Positions 44,176 through 52,793 are shown, counted from the stretch's first letter. The stretch is DNA of 64,000 bases from Achromobacter sp. UMC46 (GCF_014170335.1 NZ_LZZS01000033.1:214470-278469); one strand, 5' to 3'. The notes: generated by a model from the sequence alone, not told the origin. Program-made: numbers and translations.

Positions 44176-45048
44176 CTAGGCGGCCTTTTCGGTGCGCCAA
44201 TCGGCGCTGCCCGCCAATGCTTGGCCCAGCCGGACCTGCCTTCCCACCCGCCACGCCGGGTCGATATCCCAGAGGGCGTTCGGCATCAGCAGCACAACCG
44301 TGGAGCCAAGCTGGAAGTGCCCCATTTCTTGCCCTTGCCGCAGATGCAGCGCGGGGTGGGCGGCGTAGTCCCAATGCCGAATGCTGGCGTGGCGGGGGCG
44401 GGAGACCACGCCATGCCAGACGGTAGCGATGCTGCCCACGATGGCCGCCCCCACCAGCACCATGGCGAAGCGGCCGAACCGGGGGTGCTCGAACCAGCAG
44501 ACCAGCCTTTCATTGCGCGCAAGCAGGCCATCGATGCCCTGCACGATGTCGGGCCTGACCGAGTAGTGCGTGCCAGGCACATGGCGCATTCCCAGCAAAC
44601 GCCCCTCGCAGGGCATATGCACGCGGTGATAGTCGCGGGGGTTGAGGTACACCGTGGTGTAGCTGCCGCCGTCCAGCCCTTGCGCCAGCTCGGCATCCGC
44701 TAGCAGCTGCGCGGCGCTGAACGCCTGCTGCTTGGCCTGGATCATCCGCCCCTGCTGGATGCGGCCAAGCTGGCTGATCGTGCCGTCCACGGGACTGGTC
44801 CAATCGGCGGCGGCAAGCGGCCGGGCGTCCGGGCGCAACGCCCTGGAGAAGAAATCGTTGAAGCAACGGTAGGCGCGGGGCGAACTGTGCAGCGCCTCGT
44901 CCAGATCGATGCGGTGCCGGCGGATGAACGCGCGGATCAGGGGCTGCGCGACCCAGGGGTGGCGGCACTGCGCGAGAGGACCCGCGCTGCGCGTCAGCAA
45001 GGACAGGGGCGCCAGGCGCTGGAAGAGCAGGGCGGGCGACAGGCGCAT
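44176..45048 (-). CDS. psd: phosphatidylserine decarboxylase proenzyme
   Basis: A 290-residue membrane-associated enzyme making phosphatidylethanolamine. It processes itself at LGST: cleavage before S249 in FQLGSTVVLLM creates the pyruvoyl group, leaving a 42-residue alpha chain. Conserved beta-chain segments are YRCFNDFFSRALRPDARP, SPVDGTISQLG, LNPRDYHRVHMPCEG and VLVGAAIVGSI. It starts 9 bases after the stop of the amino-acid decarboxylase gene, so the two share an operon, which is unusual. Confidence 0.95.
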   Translation of the reverse strand: MRLSPALLFQRLAPLSLLTRSAGPLAQCRHPWVAQPLIRAFIRRHRIDLDEALHSSPRAYRCFNDFFSRALRPDARPLAAADWTSPVDGTISQLGRIQQGRMIQAKQQAFSAAQLLADAELAQGLDGGSYTTVYLNPRDYHRVHMPCEGRLLGMRHVPGTHYSVRPDIVQGIDGLLARNERLVCWFEHPRFGRFAMVLVGAAIVGSIATVWHGVVSRPRHASIRHWDYAAHPALHLRQGQEMGHFQLGSTVVLLMPNALWDIDPAWRVGRQVRLGQALAGSADWRTEKAA

Positions 45049-45057
45049 GGCCGGCGC

Positions 45058-47322
45058 TCAGGCCACGCAGTCCACGTAATAGCGCAAGCGTCCGTCCTCA
45101 TCCCGCAATTCCACGAAACCGTGGATGTCGGTGCCGAAGCCCGGGCAGGAGCGGTTGAGCTCGCGCGAGAACTTGAGATAGTCGACGATCGTCCGGTTGA
45201 AGACCTCGCCAGGTATCAGCAAGGGGATGCCGGGCGGGTAGGGGGTGATCAGGCTGGTCGTGATGCGGCCTTCCAGGTGGTCGATCTCGACGCGTTCGGT
45301 CTTGCGGTTCGCGATATGCGCGTAAGCGTCGCTGGGCCTCATGGCGGGCACCGCTTCCGTCGTGTACATCTCCGTCGTCAGGCGTGCGATGTCGCTCTTG
45401 GCATAGATCCGGTGCACGTGCTGGCACAAGTCGCGCAGGCCCATGTCTTCGTAGCACGGATATTTGCGGCAGAACTCGGGCAGGATGCGCCACATCGGCA
45501 CGTTGCGGGCATAGTCGTCCTTGAACTGCTGCAGCGCCGTCACCAGCGAACTCCAGCGGCCCTTGGTGATGCCGATGGTGAACATGATGAAGAAGCTGTA
45601 GAGGCCGGTCTTCTCGATGATCACGCCATGCTCTGCCAGGAACTTGGTGACGATGGACGCCGGGATCCCGTCCGCGGCGAAGCGGCCGTCCATGTCCACG
45701 CCCGGCGTGACGATGGTGGACTTGATCGGGTCCAGCATGTTGAACCCCGGGGCCAGCGGGCCGAAGCCGTGCCACCCGCCGTCGCCGCCCTCATCGTCGA
45801 TGATCCACCGCGCCGCATGGCCGATGCCTTCTTGCTCAAGCTCATCCGGCCCCCACACCGTGAACCACCAGTCGTCCGCCGCGAACTGCCCGCCCACCTG
45901 CCGCATGGCGCGCCGGAAATCCAACGCCTCGATGATGCTCTCTTCAACCAGCGTCTGGCCGCCGGGATGTTCCATCATCGCCGCCGCCACGTCGCAACTG
46001 GCGATGATGGCGTATTGCGGCGAGGTGGAGGTGTGCATCAGATAAGCCTCGTTGAACAGGTGGCGGTCAAGCGCGCGCGTGGCTGAATCCTGCACCAGGA
46101 TGTGGCTGGCCTGGCTGATGCCCGCCAGCAGTTTGTGGGTGGACTGCGTGGAGTACACGACGGAGTCGCGCGGCCGCGCCCGCTTCTTGCCCATGGCGTG
46201 ATACGAACCGTAGAACGGGTGGAAGGCCGCGTGCGGGACCCAGGCCTCGTCGAAGTGCAGCGCTTCGACATAGCCGTCCAGCGCGGACTTGATGATTTCG
46301 GTGTCGTAGAGGATGCCGTCATAAGTGGATTGCGTCAGCACCAGCACGCGCGGCCGGACCTGCTCGGCATCCACGCCCGCCAGCAGCGGGTGGCTGCGGA
46401 TCTTCGCCTTGATGGACTCGGGTGAGAACGCTTCCCGGGGAATCGGCCCGATGATGCCCAGGTGGTTGCGCGTGGGCCGCAGGAAGACGGGAATTGCGCC
46501 GGTCAGGACGATGCTGTGCAGGATGGACTTGTGGCAGTTGCGGTCCACGACCACCACGTCGCCCGGCGCCACGACGTGTTGCCAGACGATCTTGTTGCTG
46601 GTGCTGGTGCCATTGGTGACGAAGAAGCAGTGGTCGGCATTGAAGATGCGTGCGGCGTTGCGCTCGCTGGCGCCGATGGCGCCGTTGTGGTCCAGCAACT
46701 GGCCCAGTTCCTCGACGGCGTTGCAGACGTCGGCGCGCAGCATGTTTTCGCCGAAGAATTGGTGGAAGACCTGGCCCACCGGGCTTTTCAGGAAGGCGAC
46801 GCCGCCGGAATGGCCGGGGCAGTGCCACGAATAGGAACCGTCTGCCGCATAGTCGAGCAGCGCCTTCAGGAACGGCGGCTTGATGCCGTCCAGATAGTTC
46901 CTGGCCTCGCGGATGAGGTGGCGCGCGACGAACTCGGGGGTGTCCTCGAACATGTGGATGACGCCGTGCAGCTCGCGCAGGATGTCGTTCGGCATGTGGC
47001 GGACGGTCTTGGTTTCGCCATAGATGTAGATCGGCACATCCACGTTACGGCGGCGGACTTCGCTGATGAACGAGCGGATGTTGCGCAGCGCCGGCGCGTC
47101 GTCGGCGTCGGGCGTGAATTCTTCATCGTCGATGGACAGGATGAAGGAACTGGCCCGGCTCTGCTGCTGGGCGAATTGGCTGAGGTCGTGGTAGCTGGTG
47201 GCGCCCAGCACGTCGAAGCCCTCGGTCCGGATCGCTTCGGCGAGCGCGCGGATGCCCAGGCCGGAGGTGTTCTCGGAACGGAAATCCTCGTCGATGATGA
47301 CGATGGGAAAGATGAATCGCAT
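45058..47322 (-). CDS. PLP-dependent lysine/arginine/ornithine decarboxylase
   Basis: A 754-residue fold-type I decarboxylase with the N-terminal receiver-like wing domain (residues 1-130), the catalytic domain, and the C-terminal domain. The cofactor lysine is K397 in STQSTHKLLAG. Other hallmarks are SWHCPGHSGGVAFLKSPVGQ, FFVTNGTSTSNKIV, VDRNCHKS and HFDEAWVPHAAFHPFY. It produces cadaverine, agmatine or putrescine and consumes a proton, so it can serve acid resistance or polyamine supply. No partner antiporter is adjacent. Substrate not decided. Confidence 0.92.
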   Translation of the reverse strand: MRFIFPIVIIDEDFRSENTSGLGIRALAEAIRTEGFDVLGATSYHDLSQFAQQQSRASSFILSIDDEEFTPDADDAPALRNIRSFISEVRRRNVDVPIYIYGETKTVRHMPNDILRELHGVIHMFEDTPEFVARHLIREARNYLDGIKPPFLKALLDYAADGSYSWHCPGHSGGVAFLKSPVGQVFHQFFGENMLRADVCNAVEELGQLLDHNGAIGASERNAARIFNADHCFFVTNGTSTSNKIVWQHVVAPGDVVVVDRNCHKSILHSIVLTGAIPVFLRPTRNHLGIIGPIPREAFSPESIKAKIRSHPLLAGVDAEQVRPRVLVLTQSTYDGILYDTEIIKSALDGYVEALHFDEAWVPHAAFHPFYGSYHAMGKKRARPRDSVVYSTQSTHKLLAGISQASHILVQDSATRALDRHLFNEAYLMHTSTSPQYAIIASCDVAAAMMEHPGGQTLVEESIIEALDFRRAMRQVGGQFAADDWWFTVWGPDELEQEGIGHAARWIIDDEGGDGGWHGFGPLAPGFNMLDPIKSTIVTPGVDMDGRFAADGIPASIVTKFLAEHGVIIEKTGLYSFFIMFTIGITKGRWSSLVTALQQFKDDYARNVPMWRILPEFCRKYPCYEDMGLRDLCQHVHRIYAKSDIARLTTEMYTTEAVPAMRPSDAYAHIANRKTERVEIDHLEGRITTSLITPYPPGIPLLIPGEVFNRTIVDYLKFSRELNRSCPGFGTDIHGFVELRDEDGRLRYYVDCVA

Positions 47323-47355
47323 GGTGTGCCCTGCGTCTGGACGACGCCGATATAA

Positions 47356-47389
47356 TGTCCTGGATAATTATTATATATGTCCTAGGACA
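47356..47389. promoter_or_regulatory. tandem palindromic operators before the decarboxylase
   Basis: TGTCCTGGATAA at 47356-47367 (imperfect) and TGTCCTAGGACA at 47378-47389 (perfect 12-bp palindrome). The start-to-start spacing is 22 bases, two helical turns. They lie 34-67 bases before the decarboxylase start in A/T-rich DNA (ATAATTATTATATA). They belong to the same family as the sites at 42562, 48740 and 48905. Confidence 0.65.
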
Positions 47390-47441
47390 ATAAAAAAGGC
47401 GAAGACAATGACGGTGCCGCGACGGGACGGGGTCAGCCGGC

Positions 47442-48737
47442 TTAGTTGAGACTGTGCGTAAGGTCCTGGGCTAGCCGGACGCACTGCGCCGGCTCGATGC
47501 TGGAGATCGTGATCCTCAGCCCCTTGACGGCTTCCTGGACGGAGAAGGCATCTCCGTGGCGCACCAGCCAGCCCTGGCGGGCCAGGGCCAGCGCGATCGC
47601 CTGGTCGTCGGTCTGCAAGGGCACCCAGAGGTTCAGGCCGTCCCCCTGTGCCAGGAAATCGATCCCTTGGGCGCGCAGGGCGTCTTCCAGCGTGTTCCGG
47701 CGTTTGGCGTAGTCTGCACGGGCTTGGGTCAGCAGCGTGACCGTTTCGGGTTGGGTGAGCTGGACTTCGACGATGTCCTGCAGCAGGTGGCTGACCCAGT
47801 TCGTGCCCGAGGCCAGGCGCAGGCGCATTTGGCGTGAGGTCGCGGAATCGCTGGCCACGGCAGCGATCCGGACGTCGGGGCCAAGCGCCTTGCTGAAGGA
47901 TCGGATCAATGCCCAGCGGTAGGCGTTGTCAGGGATGGGCGAGTGATAGGGGGCGTTGGACAGCAGGGCGAAATGGTCGTCCACGATGACGAGCACGTCG
48001 GGATGCTTGGCCAACAGGCGCGCCAGCGCCCGTGCCCGTTTGTCGCTCAGGCTGCAGCCCGTGGGGTTGTGGGCGCGCGGAGTGATGATGACCGCTTGCG
48101 CGCCTTTGGCCAGGGCGGCCTCCAGCCCGTCCGCCTGCATGCCTTGCGCATCGACCGGAACGCCGACGGGCTGCAGGCCGATGGTCCGCAGCGTGTTGAT
48201 GCTGCTGAGGAAGCAGGGGTTTTCGACGGCCACCTTGTCGCCGGCCACCAGATAGGCGCCGAGCAGCCGCTCGATGGCGTCCACCGCGCCGTGCGTCAGG
48301 TCGACGTCGAAAGCGGCGGGGCAGTCGGGCTGGAGCCATTTGCGGATGTGCGCTTCCAGCCCGGCATTGATGGTGGGCTCGCCGTACAGCCTGGCCTCGT
48401 AGGGCCGCAGGCGCAGCGCGGCGTTGGGGTCGGGCAGCCATGCCGGATTCGGGTTGCCGCTGGCAAGATCGGTCAGCGGCGAATTGGCCAGCGCGCCTTC
48501 CTGTTCGCCGGCCTGGAACTGGTCGCGGATGATCGTGCCCAGACGCCCTTGGGTGACGGCGATGCCGGCGGTGACAAGGCGCCGGTAGGCCGAGGCGACC
48601 GTGTTGCGGTTCACGCCCAGGTCCACCGCCAGATCGCGAACCGGGGGCAGCGAGGCGCCCGCGGGCAACTGCCTGGACAGCGCCAGGGTGCGCACGCAGT
48701 CGTAGATCTCGGCGGCGGTCTTGCCTTGAATTTTCAT
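47442..48737 (-). CDS. ptsJ: MocR-type regulator, PtsJ-like (GntR HTH fused to aminotransferase fold)
   Basis: A 431-residue regulator. Residues 1-75 are a GntR winged helix (LPPVRDLAVDLGVNRNTVAS then AYRRLVTAGIAVTQGRLGT). Residues 90-431 are an aminotransferase-like fold binding PLP: LASGNPNPAWLPD, HGAVDAIERLL, TPRAHNPTGCSLS, VIVDDHFALL, and the PLP lysine in IRSFSKALGPD. The wording closely follows enterobacterial PtsJ, which represses pyridoxal kinase synthesis. It is transcribed in the same direction as the decarboxylase and lies upstream of it. One palindrome covers its own ribosome binding site. Confidence 0.82.
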   Translation of the reverse strand: MKIQGKTAAEIYDCVRTLALSRQLPAGASLPPVRDLAVDLGVNRNTVASAYRRLVTAGIAVTQGRLGTIIRDQFQAGEQEGALANSPLTDLASGNPNPAWLPDPNAALRLRPYEARLYGEPTINAGLEAHIRKWLQPDCPAAFDVDLTHGAVDAIERLLGAYLVAGDKVAVENPCFLSSINTLRTIGLQPVGVPVDAQGMQADGLEAALAKGAQAVIITPRAHNPTGCSLSDKRARALARLLAKHPDVLVIVDDHFALLSNAPYHSPIPDNAYRWALIRSFSKALGPDVRIAAVASDSATSRQMRLRLASGTNWVSHLLQDIVEVQLTQPETVTLLTQARADYAKRRNTLEDALRAQGIDFLAQGDGLNLWVPLQTDDQAIALALARQGWLVRHGDAFSVQEAVKGLRITISSIEPAQCVRLAQDLTHSLN

Positions 48738-48739
48738 AT

Positions 48740-48751
48740 CGTCCTGGGACA
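48740..48751. promoter_or_regulatory. operator over the ptsJ-like gene's ribosome binding site
   Basis: CGTCCTGGGACA, two changes from the perfect TGTCCTAGGACA, sits 3-14 bases before the start codon at 48737. On the minus strand it contains the AGGA of the ribosome binding site. Binding here would shut off the regulator's own gene. Confidence 0.5.
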
Positions 48752-48904
48752 GCTCTTGGATTCAGGTAGGCCAGAAGCCATTCAGTCCTGTCTGGCGGGC
48801 TTGGGCAGATTTTGCCATAGCCGCGTTTGCCGGACGACGCACCGGCAGGTCAAGCGAAAAGCGGATTAGCCGTTGCGGCAACGGCGATCTTGCTCTAGAA
48901 TTAT

Positions 48905-48918
48905 TGTCATAGGACAAA
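48905..48918. promoter_or_regulatory. palindromic operator next to tRNA-Cys
   Basis: TTGTCATAGGACAA, the exact reverse complement of the site at 42562-42575, ends 3 bases before the tRNA-Cys 5' end and 168 bases upstream of the ptsJ-like start. A TTGCGG-N17-TAGAAA promoter (48873-48901) would place the tRNA transcription start inside this palindrome. Confidence 0.55.
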
Positions 48919-48921
48919 ATG

Positions 48922-48995
48922 GCGCGGTGGCAGAGTGGCTATGCGGCGGATTGCAAATCCGTTCAGGTTGGTTCGAATCCAGCCCGCGCCTCCAT
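48922..48995 (+). tRNA. tRNA-Cys (anticodon GCA)
   Basis: A 74-base cloverleaf with acceptor GGCGCGG (48922-48928) pairing with CCGCGCC (48985-48991), discriminator T and encoded CCA. The anticodon stem-loop is GGATT-GCA-AATCC and the T loop TTCGAAT. Its end is 18 bases from the end of the convergent nuclease gene. Confidence 0.97.
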
Positions 48996-49013
48996 GTTGG
49001 AATGACGAGTAGG

Positions 49014-49922
49014 CTAGCCCGCCGAGGGCAGCAGCTGCAGCCCCGTGCGCCGCACGAATTCCTCATAGCTGATCGGCGGGCCTTCCTTGGTGCTGGCGCT
49101 GTTGGCCTGCCAATGCACCCAGGAACGTCCTGTCGTCGCGTCGTAGACGACTTTGTAGACGTAGCCGGGCACCGCGACGCCCGACCCGATGGTTTTCGGC
49201 TTGTCCGAATAGAACGGCCCCGTGAAGACATAGACGTCGCCGGCGGCGCGCATCACGTATTTCCGCGTGTCCTGCTCGATGCGGCTCCAGGCCCCGGCGT
49301 TTTGGGTCTGGTCCTGGGGCACCATATTGGCCAGCGAGAAGCTCTGCGCCATGGATTCCTTGGAAGCCATGTCGCCTGCCGGCGCCATGTGCCCGCGCGA
49401 ATAGCCGGACCCTTTGTAATCGTCCAGGTCCGACCGTTCGGCGCGGGGCAGCCGCGCCTCGGCATAGAACTTGTCTGTCCGCTGCATTCCCTGCGCCTGG
49501 GACAGCGTTTTGCGGTTCAGGCGTTCGGCCACGAACACGGGGGTCTTGGTCTGGCCGCTATGCAAGATGGCGAATGCCGAAAAGCACAATTCGCGCAGAT
49601 CGCCCCGGCTGGGGACGACGGGCATGTTTCCTTTGGGAAAGAACTGGGGGCAATCGGCAAACCGTGTCTGGCTCAATGCTCCCGTCGGCACCACGGCGGG
49701 GGCGAATTTTTCTTGGGCGGGCCATCCCAGGCGCGCCAGGATCGCGTCGGGCGAGAACTGTGCCGGCCATTGCGGCTTCAGTACGTAAGTGGCTGCGCCG
49801 AAACTGGCCAGCGACGACACGAGGAGTGCCCGCAGGAAGCGGTAAGTGCGGCCTGCCGATCTGGCTTGGGTCCGGGTTGCCGGGCGTCTTTTTCTTTGAA
49901 CGGGTTTCTTCGTGCGCGTCAT
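49014..49922 (-). CDS. DNA/RNA non-specific endonuclease (NucA/EndoG family)
   Basis: A 302-residue nuclease. A very basic N-terminus (KKPVQRKRRPATRTQARSAG) precedes one hydrophobic segment (FLRALLVSSLASFGAATYVL, residues 29-48), so it is membrane-anchored or secreted. The beta-beta-alpha-metal core has SRGHMAPAGD (general base H178; the family usually has DRGH) and the metal Asn in SLANMVPQDQTQNAGAW. It probably scavenges nucleic acid in the periplasm. It is not next to a toxin-delivery system or an inhibitor gene. Confidence 0.9.
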   Translation of the reverse strand: MTRTKKPVQRKRRPATRTQARSAGRTYRFLRALLVSSLASFGAATYVLKPQWPAQFSPDAILARLGWPAQEKFAPAVVPTGALSQTRFADCPQFFPKGNMPVVPSRGDLRELCFSAFAILHSGQTKTPVFVAERLNRKTLSQAQGMQRTDKFYAEARLPRAERSDLDDYKGSGYSRGHMAPAGDMASKESMAQSFSLANMVPQDQTQNAGAWSRIEQDTRKYVMRAAGDVYVFTGPFYSDKPKTIGSGVAVPGYVYKVVYDATTGRSWVHWQANSASTKEGPPISYEEFVRRTGLQLLPSAG

Positions 49923-50038
49923 GCTGCCTGTGTGTTGCTGCAGGCCGGCGCCTTGGTGGGGCCGGCTCGCCGACGATTGTAGATGACGGCCCGCACCGAC
50001 GTGGCCGGCGTTGGTGTGGCCCGTTGGTGCGGCCTTGT

Positions 50039-50641
50039 CTACAGCAGCAGCTTCAACCCGATCCCAAACATCGCAACGGCCACCAACGCGTCCAGCACGC
50101 GCCAGGCCCGGGGGTTGGCGAACAGCGGCCGCAACAGGCGCGCGCCATAGCCCAGCGTGAAGAAGAAGACGAACGACGCCGACATGGCGCCCAACGCGAA
50201 GGCTACCTTGGCGCCTTCGTATTGGCTCGAAATCGACCCCAGCAGCACCACAGTGTCCAGATAGACATGCGGGTTCAGCCAGGTGAAGGCCAGACAGGCG
50301 GCCAGCGTGGCGGCCAGGCCTGCCGTCTGCCGGGTGGAAGGCGTCAGGCTGTCGTGTCGCGCGCGCAGGGCGGATCGCAGGCTGCGAGCCGCGTAGACGA
50401 ACAGGAACAGTGCGCCGCCATATCGCATGGCGGGTTCCAGCCAGGGCAGGGCGTTGACCGCCAGCCCGAACCCGGCCACGCCTGCGCCGATCAGGATCGC
50501 GTCGGATACCGCACAGGTCAGGCAGATGGCGAAGACGTATTCCTGACGCAGCCCCTGTCGCAGGACAAATGCGTTTTGCGCGCCGATCGCGACGATCAGC
50601 CCAAAGCTGAGCAGGAAGCCGGGGAGGAAGGCTGTTGTCAT
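50039..50641 (-). CDS. LysE/ArgO-family amino-acid exporter
   Basis: A 200-residue membrane protein with six hydrophobic helices. FGLIVAIGAQNAFVLRQGLR is the LysE/ArgO signature, followed by CAVSDAILIGAGVAGFG and LAFTWLNPHVYLDTVVLLG. It exports basic amino acids such as arginine or lysine. The usual divergent ArgP/LysG regulator gene is not adjacent. A perfect inverted repeat lies 43-59 bases upstream of its start. Confidence 0.9.
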   Translation of the reverse strand: MTTAFLPGFLLSFGLIVAIGAQNAFVLRQGLRQEYVFAICLTCAVSDAILIGAGVAGFGLAVNALPWLEPAMRYGGALFLFVYAARSLRSALRARHDSLTPSTRQTAGLAATLAACLAFTWLNPHVYLDTVVLLGSISSQYEGAKVAFALGAMSASFVFFFTLGYGARLLRPLFANPRAWRVLDALVAVAMFGIGLKLLL

Positions 50642-50683
50642 GGGTTGCCCTGTAGAAGGGCGACAGACTAGCCTTTTCCGGGA

Positions 50684-50700
50684 AATTAGAAAAACTAATT
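50684..50700. promoter_or_regulatory. inverted repeat before the LysE-type exporter
   Basis: AATTAG (50684-50689), AAAAA, CTAATT (50695-50700): a perfect 6-bp repeat with a 5-base spacer in an A/T-rich patch. It is a candidate regulator site or part of the promoter. Confidence 0.4.
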
Positions 50701-50753
50701 ACCCTAAAGTAAATTCAGATTTGCTAAATAGGCGGGATAGGGGCGAATGAGGT

Positions 50754-51005
50754 TCAATGCGGCCGTCCCGCGCCGAGGGAAGCATCCAGCGCCCGCAATT
50801 GCGTTTGCAGCGATTCGAGCAGCATCCGGATCTGATCGGAGGTCAACGCATAGACCCGGCCGCGGCTGGCCTCGTCCGGGGATTGCGTGGCCTGGGTGAT
50901 GAAGTCCAGCCGGACCAGCAGCGAGTCGTATTCCGCCACAGGCATCATGGCCCAGCCCGCCACCGGCAATACCGCCTCGCCTTCCTTGAAGTCCTTGTCC
51001 AACAT
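50754..51005 (-). CDS. BssS-like small protein
   Basis: An 83-residue protein whose core, VLPVAGWAMMPVAEYDSLLV then RLDFITQ and a C-terminal YALTSDQIRMLLESLQTQL, parallels E. coli BssS (YceP): LVGWDISTVDSYDALMLRL and LTTDVARQFISIL. BssS affects biofilm formation and signal-dependent gene expression in E. coli by an unknown mechanism. The start at 51005 has GAGGAA 8 bases upstream; the frame is open to 51101. It is a single gene with no co-oriented partner close by. Confidence 0.68.
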   Translation of the reverse strand: MLDKDFKEGEAVLPVAGWAMMPVAEYDSLLVRLDFITQATQSPDEASRGRVYALTSDQIRMLLESLQTQLRALDASLGAGRPH

Positions 51006-51167
51006 CTTGATATTCCTCTTGCCGGCCCAGGCGGACGCCCGTGCGGGAAGGAATTCTATTCTTTCAGCTTTACGTAAGCAACGGCGGGACTCGATTGCCA
51101 TCCTGCGGACGGTGGCGCACTTGCGCGTCGGAACGCGAAGTACGCAGCCGTCGCCGACAGTAGGGGG

Positions 51168-51392
51168 TCAGCCGCCGTTCTGGTCCGCCGCCTTCAACAA
51201 GCCATATAGCTTGTCCTTGAGTTGCAGCTTTTCCTTTTTCAGCACTTCGATATTGGTGCCGGAAGTGGGCACGATGCCGTCTTCCATGTTCTTGATTTCC
51301 TGGTCCAGGTCGTTATGACGTTGAAACAGGGCCGAGAAATGCGCATTCTCGGATTTCAGCTGGGTAATGAGTTGGCGATATTCAGGGAACAT
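51168..51392 (-). CDS. YdcH-family (DUF465) small protein
   Basis: A 74-residue helical-hairpin protein. MFPEYRQLITQLKSENAHFS then ALFQRHNDLDQEIKNMEDG and LKKEKLQLKDKLYGLLK are the pattern of the YdcH/SlyX-like DUF465 family. Function is unknown even in E. coli. AGAGAGG precedes the start codon at 51392; the long frame continuing upstream to 52163 lies opposite the desaturase gene and is rejected. Confidence 0.85.
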   Translation of the reverse strand: MFPEYRQLITQLKSENAHFSALFQRHNDLDQEIKNMEDGIVPTSGTNIEVLKKEKLQLKDKLYGLLKAADQNGG

Positions 51393-51644
51393 TGGGGCCT
51401 CTCTTGGGTACCAGTTGACGGGACCGGTGTCGCGCCAGGCACGACGCGCATCGGCGTCAATTCCATGACACGCCAACGCCTGCGCCTTGTCAACCGGGAG
51501 GGCAGCGGGCCTCGATGCAGGAATTGACGGCGCGCAAGGCTCCGTGCGGGAGTAGCAACTCTGTCTCGCATGCTCACGTTTCATTACATGCCCCCCCGGC
51601 CCCGGCGATACACTCGCTTCCCCGTGGTCAGCCATAAAAGTGAC

Positions 51645-52793
51645 ATGAAACAGCGCGTGCCCATCTATCGGCAAGTCTTTGAACTTTTCAGACAGGACGG
51701 ACGTATCCACGCAGGTACGGGCATGATGAGCGGCGTGATTGCGCTGTTCCTGGCCATCCTGGCAGTGCTGGGCGTGCTGGCCTTCCACTTTCCCGCCTAT
51801 CTGACCACGCCGGAACTGCGCGCGTTCTATTCCGTGGACGCGATGCGCACGCTGCTGTTCGGCGCGCTGCTTGTTTCCGGCTCGATCGCGCTGGCCAACA
51901 CGGTGCTGGGCCGCCAGCGCTGGCTGAACATCTCCGCCTTCGTGCTGGTCTGCTGCGCCGTCGCGGCCGGCGGCAGCCAGATCGTCGTGACGACGACCAA
52001 TACGGGCAACCACCCGTACCTGGGCCTGGACTGGTTCATCCTGGACTTGCTGGCGTCCAGCACGGTCTTCATCATTTTCGAGAAGTTGACGCCGCTGTAT
52101 CCGGGCCAGCCGGTGTTCCGCGGCGAGTGGCAAGTGGACATGAAGCACTTCCTGTTCAACCACCTGTCGGTGGGGGCGGTGCTGCTATGCATCAACTTCT
52201 TCATCCACCGCCTGTTCTCGTGGGCGGCGTACGAACCCCTGCAGGCCGCGATCCAATCCATGCCGTACCTGCTGGAATTGTTCGTCGCCGTGCTGGTGGC
52301 GGATCTGGCCCAATACGCGGCGCACCGCGTCTATCACGAGGTGCCGGTGATGTGGCGCTTCCACGCCGTGCACCACAGCACGCGCACGCTGGACTGGCTG
52401 GCGGGTTCGCGCCTGCATATCGTGGAACTGCTGATCACGCGCGTCGCGGTGCTGGGCGTGCTGTTCGTGCTGGGCTTTTCGAAGTCGGTGCTGGACGCCT
52501 ACATCATCATCGTCGGCTTCCAGGCGGTGCTGATCCATTCCAACGTGAAGCTGCCGTGGGGATGGCTGCGCTACATCATCGTGACGCCCGATTTCCACCA
52601 CTGGCACCACTCGTCGGACACCGAGGCGATCGACAAGAACTACGCGGCGCATTTTTCGTTCATCGACTACATCTTCGGCACCGCCGTGCGCGGCGTGGGC
52701 AAGCGCCTGCCCGAGAACTACGGCATTCTGGACAACGACATGCCGGGCACCTTCCTGGCGCAGCAGGCCTATCCGTTCCTGCGCAAGAAGTAA
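51645..52793 (+). CDS. sterol desaturase / fatty acid hydroxylase family protein
   Basis: A 382-residue integral membrane di-iron protein. About five hydrophobic helices precede the three histidine boxes HRVYH (227-231), HAVHH (240-244) and HHWHH (318-322) that ligate the iron pair. In bacteria such proteins hydroxylate or desaturate lipids, carotenoids or hopanoid-like compounds; the substrate here is unknown. The ATG at 51645 is chosen as the first in a native-looking N-terminus (MKQRVPIYRQVFELFRQDGR); its ribosome binding site is weak and the frame begins at 51570. Confidence 0.88.
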   Translation: MKQRVPIYRQVFELFRQDGRIHAGTGMMSGVIALFLAILAVLGVLAFHFPAYLTTPELRAFYSVDAMRTLLFGALLVSGSIALANTVLGRQRWLNISAFVLVCCAVAAGGSQIVVTTTNTGNHPYLGLDWFILDLLASSTVFIIFEKLTPLYPGQPVFRGEWQVDMKHFLFNHLSVGAVLLCINFFIHRLFSWAAYEPLQAAIQSMPYLLELFVAVLVADLAQYAAHRVYHEVPVMWRFHAVHHSTRTLDWLAGSRLHIVELLITRVAVLGVLFVLGFSKSVLDAYIIIVGFQAVLIHSNVKLPWGWLRYIIVTPDFHHWHHSSDTEAIDKNYAAHFSFIDYIFGTAVRGVGKRLPENYGILDNDMPGTFLAQQAYPFLRKK

